In this document: in pieces, positions 45,288 to 55,522 of the stretch
How the letters are laid out: the number at the start of each line of letters is the position of its first letter
Position numbering within the stretch: the first letter of the stretch is position 1
DNA from: Actinomycetota bacterium
Lineage (GTDB): Bacteria > Actinomycetota > Acidimicrobiia > Acidimicrobiales > Microtrichaceae
DNA length: 64,000 bases
Direction: 5' to 3'
NCBI GenBank assembly: GCA_016703525.1
Contig: JADJBW010000003.1
Span: 1 to 64,000 of the forward strand
Program-made: the position numbers and the translations under genes
Notes under the pieces: model-generated
What the model saw: only the letters and a program-made list of their open reading frames with translations
Told to the model about the DNA's origin: nothing
Databases searched by the model: none

Positions 45288-47084
45288 GTGACTACGGCCG
45301 AACTCGATCCGCCGGTCTGGCGCTACCGGCCGGCGCTCGACGGCGTCCGAGCGCTCGCCGTCGCGGCCGTGGTTGCGTTCCACTCGCGGCCCTCGCTGTT
45401 CTCGGGCGGGTTCATCGGCGTCGACGTGTTCTTCGTGCTGTCGGGCTACCTGATCACCGGGATGCTGTGCGTGGAGCACGCTCGTCGGGCGAGGCCCACC
45501 GTCTCCTCGACCGGCCTCGACTCGCCAGCGCGCGGCGTGCTCGGCGGCGTCGACCTGCGGGGATTCTGGGCGCGACGAATCCGACGGCTCGTGCCCGCCG
45601 TGGTCGTGCTGGTCGCGGTGTGCGCGGTCGCGGCGTGGGCGACCGATTCGGCAAGCCTCCGCGGGATGGTCGATTCGATCGGTGCGCTCACGTGGACCAC
45701 GAACTGGGCGGATCGGTGGCTCCGCCTGTCGAGCTACGGGGAGCTCGATCACCGCACCCTGCTCGACCACCTGTGGTCGCTGGCCATCGAGGAGCAGTTC
45801 TACCTCGTCTGGCCGCTGGTGCTGGTCGGGCTGCTTCGCTGGGTTCGAAGCGCGCCGGTTCGGCTCGGCGCGGTCCTCGTTCTCGGGGCCGCATCGGTCG
45901 CCGCGATGGCATTCATCGATCCCGCCGACGCCTATACGCGCACCGATGCGTGGGCGTTCGAGTTGCTCGCCGGCGCTGCGGTCGCGCTCGTCGGACGCGA
46001 CCTGCCGGCGCGGTGGCGGACGCCGGCGGTGGTGGTGTCGGCGGGGGTGCTCACGTCGCTGTGCTTCACCGCGGGGCCGCTCGATTCGTGGATGTATCCG
46101 TGGGGGTTCCTCGCTGCGGCGGGGGCAGCCGCGTTCGGCGTCGCGTCGCTGGTCGCGCCGCCGGGCTGGGCGGAGCGGCTGTTCGCGCACCCGGTGCTCG
46201 TCGGCATCGGACGTCGCAGCTACGGCATCTACCTGTGGCACATCCCGGTGTTGAACGTGTTGTCGGTGGGCCGAGTGCCGCTGCCCGGGCCGCTGATCTG
46301 GTCGCTTCGGGCCGTCGTGCTCGCGGCGCTGGTGGAGCTGTCGTACCGGTTCGTCGAGTCGCCGTTCCGCACCGGCTCGATCGGATTCAGCCCGCCGGTC
46401 GTCATCGGTGCGATCGCGTTGGTCGCCCTGTCGATGGTGCCCCTGGTGCAGGGCGCCCGGCGCGACCTCGACGGCAGATGGGAGTCGACGTCGCCGCTGC
46501 CTGCTCGCGCGGCCGGGCAACCGAAGGTGCTCCTGGTGGGCGACGACGTCGCGGGCGTGCTCGCCTTCGGCTTGGCATCGAGGGACGACCTCGCCGTGTG
46601 GAACCTCTTCGACCTGCGCTGCGGGCTGGTCGCCGATGTCGTGCGCCGCGTCGGTGAGCGGACCGAGACCGCAACGGCGTGGTGTCGTCACTGGTCGACC
46701 CGTTGGGGCGCCGCGGTGCGTCGTTTCGATCCCGACGTGGTGGTTCTGGGGGCCGGGATGATCGACAGCCTGGCGCTGGTGCGCAACGGCGCGGTGCTCG
46801 AAGGACGCGAGCTCGACGCCGCCTACTCAGGGGCGGCCGCGGCGCAGCTCGAAGCGCTGCGTTCCGCGGAGCGGATCGTCGTGGTCGAGGTGGCCGACCC
46901 GTCGAAGCTCGTGCCGCGAGGCGAACGGCCCATGGCCGAACGTGCTCGCGCGTGGTCGGCCTACAACCGGGCGGTGCGCGCTGCGGTGGCCGCCGATCCG
47001 CGCGTCTCTGTGCTGAGGGTCACCGGTGACGTGACCGCGACCGACCTCGCCACCGAGGTGGGCCGGCGGCTCGACGTGCCGTAG
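45288..47084 (+). CDS. Acyltransferase 3 (OafA/YrhL-like) membrane protein with degenerate SGNH tail
   Basis: A 598-residue protein. The N-terminal about 370 residues form the ten-helix acyltransferase-3 domain: ALDGVRALAVAAVVAFHSRP (catalytic Arg and His), FIGVDVFFVLSGYLITGML, LWSLAIEEQFYLVWPLVLVG, and YGIYLWHIPVLNVL. The C-terminal cytosolic/periplasmic part looks like an SGNH domain, but its first block reads VLLVGDDVAG where a catalytic serine (GDS) is expected, so hydrolase activity is doubtful. It would acetylate a surface glycan or lipid. GTG start, ten bases after ilvA. Confidence 0.86.
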   Translation: MTTAELDPPVWRYRPALDGVRALAVAAVVAFHSRPSLFSGGFIGVDVFFVLSGYLITGMLCVEHARRARPTVSSTGLDSPARGVLGGVDLRGFWARRIRRLVPAVVVLVAVCAVAAWATDSASLRGMVDSIGALTWTTNWADRWLRLSSYGELDHRTLLDHLWSLAIEEQFYLVWPLVLVGLLRWVRSAPVRLGAVLVLGAASVAAMAFIDPADAYTRTDAWAFELLAGAAVALVGRDLPARWRTPAVVVSAGVLTSLCFTAGPLDSWMYPWGFLAAAGAAAFGVASLVAPPGWAERLFAHPVLVGIGRRSYGIYLWHIPVLNVLSVGRVPLPGPLIWSLRAVVLAALVELSYRFVESPFRTGSIGFSPPVVIGAIALVALSMVPLVQGARRDLDGRWESTSPLPARAAGQPKVLLVGDDVAGVLAFGLASRDDLAVWNLFDLRCGLVADVVRRVGERTETATAWCRHWSTRWGAAVRRFDPDVVVLGAGMIDSLALVRNGAVLEGRELDAAYSGAAAAQLEALRSAERIVVVEVADPSKLVPRGERPMAERARAWSAYNRAVRAAVAADPRVSVLRVTGDVTATDLATEVGRRLDVP

Positions 47085-47103
47085 CCCAGTCGGACGCGTC
47101 GGC

Positions 47104-47610
47104 TCAGTCGGACTCGTCGATCGCTTGATCGAGCGTGTTCCACGACAGCGTCGCGCACTTGATCCGCACCGGGAACTTCACCACGCCACGGAGTGCGTCG
47201 AGGTCGCCCAGGTTGACGTCGTCCGCGTCGGCGTCGGAATCGCCGTGTTCATGGTCGGACTCGTCGTCGTCGCCGTCGCCGAGTTGCTGCTCGTGGATGG
47301 ACATCATCGACTTGAACGCCTTCATCAGGTGGCGGGCCGTGGCCACCGAGTGGCCCTTCACCGAGCTCGACATCATCGATGCCGATGCCTGGCTGATGGA
47401 GCATCCCTGGCCGCCGATCCGGATGTTCTCGATCACGCGCTCGTCGCCCTCGCCGTCACCGAGCTCGAGGTACACGACGATCTCGTCGCCGCACAGCGGG
47501 TTGAACCCTTCGGCCCGCACTGCGGGCGGGGTGGGCAGATCGCCACGGTTCCGCGGAGAGCGGTAGTGGTCGAGGATGATCTCGCGGTAGAGATCTTCAA
47601 GGCCGGCCAT
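47104..47610 (-). CDS. sufU: SufU-type Fe-S assembly protein
   Basis: A 168-residue SufU: MAGLEDLYREIILDHYRSPRNRGDL, three cysteines and an aspartate typical of its zinc site (FNPLCGDEIVV, GGQGCSISQASASMM, VRIKCATLSWNTL). SufU takes persulfide sulfur from SufS and feeds SufBCD. An insertion of about 30 acidic/His residues (GDGDDDESDHEHGDSDADAD) between the last two conserved blocks is unusual. It is the last gene of the minus-strand unit sufC2-sufS-sufU, 44 bases after sufS. Confidence 0.92.
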   Translation of the reverse strand: MAGLEDLYREIILDHYRSPRNRGDLPTPPAVRAEGFNPLCGDEIVVYLELGDGEGDERVIENIRIGGQGCSISQASASMMSSSVKGHSVATARHLMKAFKSMMSIHEQQLGDGDDDESDHEHGDSDADADDVNLGDLDALRGVVKFPVRIKCATLSWNTLDQAIDESD

Positions 47611-47654
47611 GTGAACTCCTGTCAGCGTGCATGTCGAGCGGTGCTCGGGCGTGG

Positions 47655-48885
47655 TCAGAGGGCGAAGAACGATTCGGCCTCGGCGAGCGCATCAGCGAGC
47701 GCATCGATGTCGGCCTCGTCGTTGTAGAGGTACACCGATGCTCGCGCGGTTGCGCCGACACCCAGGACCTTCATGAGCGGTTTGGCGCAGTGATGCCCAG
47801 CCCGCACGCAGACGCCGTGCTGGTCGAGGATCTGCGAGATGTCGTGCGGGTGCACCTCGGCGAGGGCCAGGGAGAACACGCCGCCGCGCATGGCCGGTTC
47901 GGACGGGCCGTGCACGGTCAGCCGGTCGCCGAACCGTTCGTGCAGCGTCCGGAGCGCGTACGCCGTGAGGGCGACCTCGTGCTCGCGGATGCGTTCCATC
48001 CCGATCGACGACAGGTAGTCGACCGCCGCGCCCAGCCCGACGATCTCGGCGATCGGCGGCGTGCCGGCCTCGAACTTGTGCGGCACCGCCGCGGTCGTGA
48101 ACCCGTCTTGGGTGACCTGTTCGATCATGCCGCCTCCGCCGAGGAACGGGGGCATGGCATCGAGTAGCTCGCGCCGGCCCACAGCACGCCGACGCCGGTC
48201 GGGCCGCACATCTTGTGGCCCGAGAAGGCGAGGAAGTCGGCGTCGAGTTCGGTGACCGAGGTGGGGAGGTGGGGAACGTATTGGCACGCGTCCACGCAGA
48301 CCAGCGCACCGGCAGCGTGTGCCGCATCGGCCATCTGTCGCATCGGCGTGAACGTGCCGAGCACGTTCGACATGGCGGAGACGCTCAGCATCTTCGCTCC
48401 GTCGAGTAGCACGTCGAGGTTGCTGAGGTCGAGCGTGCCGTCGGGAGCGACGGAGATCCAGCGCAGCTCGATCCCGCGCTCTGCCGCCAGGATCTGCCAC
48501 GGCACGATGTTGGCGTGGTGCTCCATCTGGCTGAGCACCACAGCGTCGCCCTCCGCGAGGTTCGCACGACCCCATGACCAGGCCACCAGGTTGAGCGCTT
48601 CGGTGGCGTTCTTCGTGAACACGATCTCGTCGGCCGATGGGGCGCCGATGAAGCGGGCCACCCGGCGGCGGGCGTTCTCCATGGCATTCGTCGACGCCTC
48701 GGCCAGGGCGTACACGCCGCGGGCGACGTTGGCGTTGGTGTGCTCGTAGTAGTCGCGCAGCGCGTCGATGACGACCGACGGCTTCTGCGAGGTTGCGGCC
48801 GAGTCGAGGTAGACCAGCGGCGAGTCGCCGTGGTGTGCGAGCAGGGGGAAGTCGGCGCGGATGGCGCGGGGGTCGAGGGCGGCGG

Positions 48886-48889
<4 letters not shown>
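47655..48889 (-). CDS. sufS: Cysteine desulfurase SufS, one frame break
   Basis: About 411 residues after repair. PLP enzyme that frees sulfur from cysteine for Fe-S assembly. The frame from GTG 48889 reads DFPLLAHHGDSPLVYLDSAATSQKP, LSQMEHHANIVPWQIL and LAFSGHKMCGPTGVGVLW with the PLP lysine. Near 48182 one G is missing in a G run; the next frame continues GRRELLDAMPPFLGGGGMI and contains VCVRAGHHCAKPLM with the active cysteine. Loss of one G in a homopolymer suggests a base error, since SufS is normally essential. GTG 48889 is preferred over ATG 48907 because it overlaps the sufC2 stop as GTGA. Confidence 0.9.
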
Positions 48890-49655
<766 letters not shown>

Positions 49656-49667
49656 GGGCGCGAGTGT

Positions 49668-49693
49668 ATTTCGCCTACGCGCGTAGTGGAAAT
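49668..49693. promoter_or_regulatory. Suf operator-like site 3 (upstream of sufC2)
   Basis: This 26-base site starts ATTTC, has a perfect CTACGCGCGTAG core and ends GAAAT. It is 13-38 bases before the sufC2 ATG, so binding there would block transcription. It matches site 2 at 19 of 26 positions. Confidence 0.7.
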
Positions 49694-49726
49694 AGCGGTG
49701 AGCGCCGGTCGAACGCGGTCGAGCGC

Positions 49727-50026
49727 TCAGCCTCGGTCGCCGAGCCACGAGTGGATGACCGAGAGCGGTGTCTGTTCGGGTTCCGGCGGGAGGTCGCCGC
49801 CGAACACATCGGCGAGCAGGGTGTGGACCACGGGATGAAGACGCTCGTCGACGAAGCGCCGCCACGCGGCCTCAGTCTCCCAGACGTCGACATACCGCAA
49901 CCCGTCGTCGCGCTCCACGACGAGGTGAACGACGAGCCCGTCTGGTACTTCGCTGCCGAGTCCTTCGACGATGCGCTGGTAGAACGCCGCGTCGATCGGC
50001 ACATCCTGGGTGAACGCGTAGGTCAT
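49727..50026 (-). CDS. Hypothetical protein, possible ABM-like monooxygenase fold
   Basis: A 99-residue protein: MTYAFTQDVPIDAAFYQRIVEGLG, then GLVVHLVVERDDGLRYVDVWETEAAWRRFVDE. Two beta-alpha-beta-like units and the DVWET-AAWRRF pattern resemble the small antibiotic-biosynthesis-monooxygenase (ABM) ferredoxin-like fold, a weak inference. It is divergent from the TetR gene (41 bases between starts) and may be its target. Confidence 0.6.
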   Translation of the reverse strand: MTYAFTQDVPIDAAFYQRIVEGLGSEVPDGLVVHLVVERDDGLRYVDVWETEAAWRRFVDERLHPVVHTLLADVFGGDLPPEPEQTPLSVIHSWLGDRG

Positions 50027-50067
50027 TCCGTGCTCCTCATTGATCCGAATTGGGTTCGTATGAAAGA

Positions 50068-50742
50068 ATGCTCCGCGTGCCTGGCGATGTCAACGCAACC
50101 CAGGGCGCCCGGCGCGGCTACGACAGCTCTCGGCGCCGCGACGGCTCCCAGGAGACGCGCCGGCGGATCCTCGAGGCGGCGAGGGTGTTGCTGATCGAGC
50201 ACGGCTACCACGCAACGTCTGTCGCCGAGATCGCGCGAGCCGCCGAGGTGCACATCGACACCGTGTACCGGCTCGTGGGTCGCAAGCCGGTACTCCTACG
50301 AGAACTCGTGGAACAGTCCATCTCCGGCACCGATCAGGCGGCTGTGGCAGAGGAACGCGCGGACGTCATGGCCGTCATGGCCGCGGAAGACGCTCGATCG
50401 AAAATCGTGCTCTACGCCCGGGCGACGCGCCGGGTGCAAGAGCGTCTCGCTCCGTTGTTCGCGTCGCTGCGCGACGCGGCGGTCATCGATTCCGAGGCCG
50501 AGAGTGTGTGGACGGAGATCAGCGAACGCCGAGCACAGAACATGCGGCGCTTCGTCGAGGACATCGAGGCAGTGGGAGGGCTGCGCGGCGACCTCGACGT
50601 CGAGGTCGCCGCGGACGCCGTGTGGGCGACGAACGGCTCGGAGCTCTACCTCTTGCTCACGGATCGGCGAGGCTGGACCCCTGATCGCTACGAGGCCTGG
50701 CTGGCCGACCTCTGGTCTCGGTACCTCCTGGCGCCGGACTGA
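50068..50742 (+). CDS. TetR/AcrR family transcriptional regulator
   Basis: A 224-residue regulator with an N-terminal HTH: RRRILEAARVLLIEHGYHATSVAEIARAAEVHIDTVYRLVGRKPVLLRELVEQ. The ligand-binding part is helical (ARSKIVLYARATRRVQERLAPLFASL; NMRRFVEDIEAVGGLRG). The ATG at 50068 is preferred over an upstream TTG. The gap to the divergent 99-residue gene contains TTCGTATGAA, a short palindrome that may be its site. Ligand unknown. Confidence 0.9.
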   Translation: MLRVPGDVNATQGARRGYDSSRRRDGSQETRRRILEAARVLLIEHGYHATSVAEIARAAEVHIDTVYRLVGRKPVLLRELVEQSISGTDQAAVAEERADVMAVMAAEDARSKIVLYARATRRVQERLAPLFASLRDAAVIDSEAESVWTEISERRAQNMRRFVEDIEAVGGLRGDLDVEVAADAVWATNGSELYLLLTDRRGWTPDRYEAWLADLWSRYLLAPD

Positions 50743-50797
50743 GCCTCCGGTGCAGTGATGCGGTCGTAGCGAGCCGGTGGCCGGCGGTTCAGCCGGC

Positions 50798-52900
50798 TCA
50801 GCCGGCTTCGGTGTGGGCCGGATCCGGCCGAGCCGCAGGAGCGGGCGCCGCACCGCTCGATGCGGCGGCGTCGTCGGCCGGCCGGTCCGGAGCCGGGGCG
50901 GACGCCGGGCTCGGCGTGAGTGCGGCGGGTGTGCCTCCGCCACGCACCATCTGCGTGAGCGCCGCCGCGAGCGCCTCGAACGGTCCGCCGCCGCCACCCG
51001 CCACGAGCACGTCGGGCATCACCTTCACGTCGCCGCGGGCGATCGCGTCGACGATGTTGACCGCCGCTGTTGCCGCCTCGCCGAGCGCGGCGCGTTGCGC
51101 CTCGAAGCCCTCCGCCCGGGCGAGACCCTGGGCTCGGAGGGCGTCGGCCTCACCGGAGCCGATCGAGCGGATGCGTTCGCCCTCGGCGCTGCCGAGCGCC
51201 CGGACCGCCTCGGCCTCGCCCTTGGCCTGCGCGACGCGGGCGGCCGCCTGGTTCTCCTCGATCGTGATGCCGACCTGCGAGGACGCGAGCTGCGACTGCA
51301 TGTCGGCGGTGCCGCGGGCCTTCTCCATGTCGATGCGGGCGAGCTCGGCGCGCTGCTGCTCCTCGAATGTCGCCTTCTCCTGATTGGCGATCTCTCGGGT
51401 CGTCAGCACCTTGACCATCTCGTCGGGGAACTGCACATCCTGGATGTACACGCCGCGGGTTTCGACCTGATACGAGTTGAGGTATTCGGTGATCGCCTCG
51501 AGGGCCTTGGACTGCACCTCGTGTCGGGTCTCGATGAACTTGATGGCCTCGAGTCGCTGGAGCGTGTTGCGGAAGTGGTTGCCCACGGCCGACTGCAGCA
51601 CCTCGTTGACCAGGTTCATCATGGTGCCCACCATCGAGATGACCTTGGGCGCCCGCGTGTCGGGCACGTGGATCTGCACCTGCAGGTCGATGGTGAAGAT
51701 GAAGCCCTCGCGGCTCTTGCCCTCGATCGGGGAGAGGTGGGCGTCGAGGTTGTGTGCCTGCGAGCTCGCGTTGGCCCAGTTGAGCGTGATGATCGACGTC
51801 GGCACGATCTCGGCGGCGTAGCAGCGCGGGTTGATCGGGTACTTGCCGGTGCGCAGCGGCTCGCGCCAGATCCCTCGGTGGCCGGGCGCCACGATCGAGC
51901 CGAACTTGAACTCCTGGCCCGAGGTGTCGATGGTCGGCAGGCCCACGAAGCTCTTGACTACGGCCACCTGACCCTGGTTGACCACGAGCATCGGCACGAG
52001 CTCGACCCGCACCAGGAACGGGTTCAGCAGGTAGGCGCCGTAGAGCAGTGGATCGTGCTGCAGGCCGATGCGTCCGCCGTGGTCGAGGAACCGTTGGAAG
52101 TCCTGGTAGTTGTTGTGCGCCGAGTTCTGGCTGGCGAGCAACTGCTCGACAACCTCGGCATCGCTGGCCCCGGCCTGTTCGGCGGTGAGGATGTCGCCGT
52201 AGCCGCCGAGGCGGGAAGCGATGTCGCCCTTGTCGAGCGGGAGCCCCTCGAGCGCCGTCACGATGCCGACGTAGTCGGAGTTGCCCTGCGGCGCGATCAC
52301 GGTGACGGAGAGCTGGGCCGGTTCCAGGCCGAACGCGCTCGGCGTGAGGCGGCCGTGCTTGGCGAGGTTCACCAGATCGGGCGTGGTCGGCATGCCGTAC
52401 ACGCGGTTGGGGGTGAGCACGATGAACGCGGCGGGGTGCAGGGGCAGGAGGCTGCCCGGTGTGAGGACCGGGCGCTGCACGCCCTTCTGGCCGCCGTTGG
52501 CGATGAAGTTGCGGACGTCGCTGAAGTTGCCGAGCACCTCGTTGTAGATGGCCGACTTCGCTCCGACGGGCAGCGCCTCGCCGACCTGTGCGATCACCAC
52601 GCCGATCTCGCCGGCCGGTACCTGCACCCATGGGTGCTTCGAGACGATGAAGACCGGCCAGAGCTTGAAACGCAGGCCGGGCATGAGCAGATCGGCCTGA
52701 TAGCCGGCCTCGCCGTTGAAAGCGATGATGTCGTCGTCGGAGAGACGGCGGATCGAGAATCGTTTGGTCACCAATCCGACCTCGGTCGGCCCGATGAGCA
52801 CGAGCGATCGAAGAACGACAAAGGCGACGATCGCGAGTGCGATCAGAGCAATGAGCAGGGTTGTAGCCACGCGCTCAGTCAACACCCTGGGCGGGCGCAT
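50798..52900 (-). CDS. SPFH/Band 7 (flotillin-like) membrane protein
   Basis: A 700-residue protein with an N-terminal TM segment (VATTLLIALIALAIVAFVVL) and a long SPFH region: VGLVTKRFSIRRLSDDDIIAFNGEAGYQADLLMPG, VQVPAGEIGVVIAQVGEALP. The flotillin-type tail has QEKATFEEQQRAELARIDMEKARGTADMQSQLA and AAARVAQAKGEAEAVRALGSAEGERIR, helical coiled-coil repeats, then GDVKVMPDVLVAGGGGGPF and a Pro/Ala-rich end. Flotillins organise membrane microdomains. It is longer than usual SPFH proteins. No NfeD partner is adjacent. Confidence 0.9.
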   Translation of the reverse strand: MRPPRVLTERVATTLLIALIALAIVAFVVLRSLVLIGPTEVGLVTKRFSIRRLSDDDIIAFNGEAGYQADLLMPGLRFKLWPVFIVSKHPWVQVPAGEIGVVIAQVGEALPVGAKSAIYNEVLGNFSDVRNFIANGGQKGVQRPVLTPGSLLPLHPAAFIVLTPNRVYGMPTTPDLVNLAKHGRLTPSAFGLEPAQLSVTVIAPQGNSDYVGIVTALEGLPLDKGDIASRLGGYGDILTAEQAGASDAEVVEQLLASQNSAHNNYQDFQRFLDHGGRIGLQHDPLLYGAYLLNPFLVRVELVPMLVVNQGQVAVVKSFVGLPTIDTSGQEFKFGSIVAPGHRGIWREPLRTGKYPINPRCYAAEIVPTSIITLNWANASSQAHNLDAHLSPIEGKSREGFIFTIDLQVQIHVPDTRAPKVISMVGTMMNLVNEVLQSAVGNHFRNTLQRLEAIKFIETRHEVQSKALEAITEYLNSYQVETRGVYIQDVQFPDEMVKVLTTREIANQEKATFEEQQRAELARIDMEKARGTADMQSQLASSQVGITIEENQAAARVAQAKGEAEAVRALGSAEGERIRSIGSGEADALRAQGLARAEGFEAQRAALGEAATAAVNIVDAIARGDVKVMPDVLVAGGGGGPFEALAAALTQMVRGGGTPAALTPSPASAPAPDRPADDAAASSGAAPAPAARPDPAHTEAG

Positions 52901-52984
52901 TGCACTGATTTGGCGATTCGACCTCGGCCCGCCGGGCCGCCGCCGATTCCCCGTCGCGACGGCCTTTCGACACCGCGTCGCTCG

Positions 52985-52990
52985 TACACT
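52985..52990 (+). promoter_or_regulatory. -10 box (TACACT) for msrB
   Basis: TACACT ends six bases before the msrB ATG at 52997, in the gap to the divergent SPFH gene. Confidence 0.55.
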
Positions 52991-52996
52991 CGGCGC

Positions 52997-53422
52997 ATGT
53001 CCGACGAGAAGCTGAAGCCCGTTGCCGCAACCGACGAGGAGTGGCGATCGCGGCTCACCCCCGAGCAGTTCCAGGTGTTGCGCGAGGCAGGAACCGAACG
53101 TGCCTTCGCCGGAGCGCTCGTCGACACCGAAGACGACGGCATGTACCGCTGTGCAGCGTGCGGCCAGCCGCTGTTCGACTCCTCGACCAAGTTCCACAGC
53201 GGTTCGGGATGGCCGAGCTTCACCTCGGCGATCGGCGACGATTCGGTGTCGCTGGTGCGAGACGTCTCGCACGGCATGGTCCGCACCGAGGTCCGCTGCG
53301 GTCGGTGCGACTCGCACCTGGGCCACGTGTTCGACGACGGCCCGCGAGCCGCGGGCGGGCTGCGGTATTGCATGAACAGCGTCGCCCTCGACCTCGACGC
53401 CGAGGCGCAGTCCGGCGACTGA
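52997..53422 (+). CDS. msrB: Peptide-methionine (R)-S-oxide reductase MsrB
   Basis: A 141-residue MsrB that repairs methionine-R-sulfoxide in proteins. Zinc cysteines are in YRCAACGQPLF and VRCGRCDSHLGHVF (two CxxC), the substrate box is KFHSGSGWPSFTS, and the catalytic cysteine is in GLRYCMNSVALDL. Length and order are standard. Start ATG with TACACT six bases upstream. It is followed by a strong hairpin at 53495, then by low-quality poly-G sequence. Confidence 0.96.
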   Translation: MSDEKLKPVAATDEEWRSRLTPEQFQVLREAGTERAFAGALVDTEDDGMYRCAACGQPLFDSSTKFHSGSGWPSFTSAIGDDSVSLVRDVSHGMVRTEVRCGRCDSHLGHVFDDGPRAAGGLRYCMNSVALDLDAEAQSGD

Positions 53423-53486
53423 AGGCCGCTTCCGGGCGCGCGGCGGGGCGGCGCGGCCCCGGCCCGCGGTTCGGCTCCGGTTCGGT

Positions 53487-53530
53487 AATCCAGGCTCAGC
53501 GGTGCATATGTGCACCGCTGAGCATGGATT
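53487..53530 (+). terminator. Palindromic hairpin downstream of msrB
   Basis: CTCAGCGGTGCA and TGCACCGCTGAG (perfect 12-bp arms, 53495-53522) around TATG, extended by AATCCA/TGGATT at the outside. It lies 65 bases after the msrB stop and immediately before the poly-G tract at 53532, so reading through the hairpin may have triggered the bad sequence. Confidence 0.65.
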
Positions 53531-54361
<831 letters not shown>

Positions 54362-54382
54362 GTGGCGTCGCCCGCACGATGG

Positions 54383-54995
54383 TTACCAGCCGCGGGCGAC
54401 CCATTGTCGAGGCCGGGCCGCTCGGCGGCGATGGTCGTGTCGGTGCCGTGCCCTGGCATCACGATGGTGTCGGCATCGAGGGACGCGAACAGCCGTCGCT
54501 CGATCGACTCGATGATCGTCGCGAAGTCGCCCCCGGGGAACTTCGTGGCACCGGGCCCTCCGGGGAACAGGGTGTCGCCGCTGAACAGCAGCGGCTTGCC
54601 TTCGACCCGGAAGCACATGGACCCCGGCGTGTGCCCCGGCGTGTGGATCGTGCGGAGGCGGAGGCGACCCACCTCGATCACGGTGTCGTGCTCGATCACC
54701 TCGTCGTAGGCGGGCAGGTCCGCCGCGTCTTCGGCCGTTACGCCCACCGAGTAGCCGGCGTCGCGCATCTCGGGGATCGCCTGGATGTGGTCCCAGTGAC
54801 CGTGCGCGTCCCGAGCACGCGGCGCACGCCGAGTCGGCTCGCGAGCGCGAGGAGCTTGTCGTGCTCGTTCGCCGCGTCGATCAGCACGGCCTCGCCGGTG
54901 GCCCGGCAGCGCAGCACGAACACGTTGTTGTCGACGGGCCCGACGACGAGGCGGTGGATCTCCAGGTCGGTGTCGGCATGGTGCAGCGTGTCCAT
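54383..54995 (-). pseudogene. MBL-fold hydrolase (glyoxalase II-like), frame-broken as assembled
   Basis: About 204 residues after repair. The first frame (ATG 54995) reads DLEIHRLVVGPVDNNVFVLRCRATGEAVLIDAANE. Near 54812 the frame changes to HGHWDHIQAIPEMRDAGYSVG (metal motif HxHxDH), then IHTPGHTPGSMCFRVEGKPLLFSGDTLFPGGPG and ADTIVMPGHGTDTTIAAERPGLD. A second change near 54405 gives the family ending WVARGW at 54383. This matches hydroxyacylglutathione-hydrolase-like proteins of about 200 residues. With breaks beside poor sequence, I suspect base errors rather than loss of the gene. Confidence 0.75.
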
Positions 54996-55025
54996 GCCGG
55001 TCATCCTCGCGCCGTGGGCGCCCTC

Positions 55026-55031
55026 TAGGCT
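55026..55031 (+). promoter_or_regulatory. -10 box (TAGGCT) for the DUF2269-like gene
   Basis: TAGGCT ends six bases before the ATG at 55038; a leaderless-type arrangement. Confidence 0.55.
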
Positions 55032-55037
55032 CGGCGC

Positions 55038-55511
55038 ATGAACGCGAACCTCTACAACCTCCTGCTGGCGATCCACATCATCGCCGTCGCGCTGTGGCTG
55101 GGCGCCAACTTCTCGATGGGCGTTGCCGCGAACCGGTCGGTGGGCGCGTCGAACGAGATCAACGCGTGGTGGGCGGGCGTCCAGGGCCTGATGGGCCGCA
55201 CCATGAAGAACGCGGCGTTCGCGCTGCTGTTGCTCACCGGCATCGCCATGGTTCTCGGGAGCAACGAGTCGATGAAGTTCAGCGCCCCGTTCGTGTCGAT
55301 CGGGTTCCTGGTGGTGATCGTCGGTGGTGCGCTCGGCGGCATGGTGTTCGCTCCGGGGGCCCGCAAGGCCGCCGAGTCGTTCCAGTCGGGCGACGCGGCG
55401 GGCGGCAAGGCGCAGGTCGACAAGATGGGCATGATCGGCATGGCCGAGTCGCTGGCCGTGGTCGTCACGATCCTGTTCATGGTGTTCAAGTGGGGCGGTC
55501 TCGGCGGCTGA
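55038..55511 (+). CDS. Small four-helix membrane protein (CopD/DUF2269-like)
   Basis: A 157-residue membrane protein with four hydrophobic helices: LYNLLLAIHIIAVALWLGANF, AAFALLLLTGIAMVLG, FVSIGFLVVIVGGALGGMVF and ESLAVVVTILFMVFKW. The AIHIIAVALWLG pattern, His in the first helix followed by WxG, is typical of CopD/DUF2269-like proteins. Role unknown. Well supported start with TAGGCT upstream. Confidence 0.75.
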   Translation: MNANLYNLLLAIHIIAVALWLGANFSMGVAANRSVGASNEINAWWAGVQGLMGRTMKNAAFALLLLTGIAMVLGSNESMKFSAPFVSIGFLVVIVGGALGGMVFAPGARKAAESFQSGDAAGGKAQVDKMGMIGMAESLAVVVTILFMVFKWGGLGG

Positions 55512-55522
55512 GCCTCGCGGGA

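Noticed and set aside
50743..50797. AGCCGG/CCGGCT inverted repeat between TetR and the SPFH gene as terminator
   Set aside because: Arms are only about seven bases with a long loop and several alternative pairings; too weak to call.
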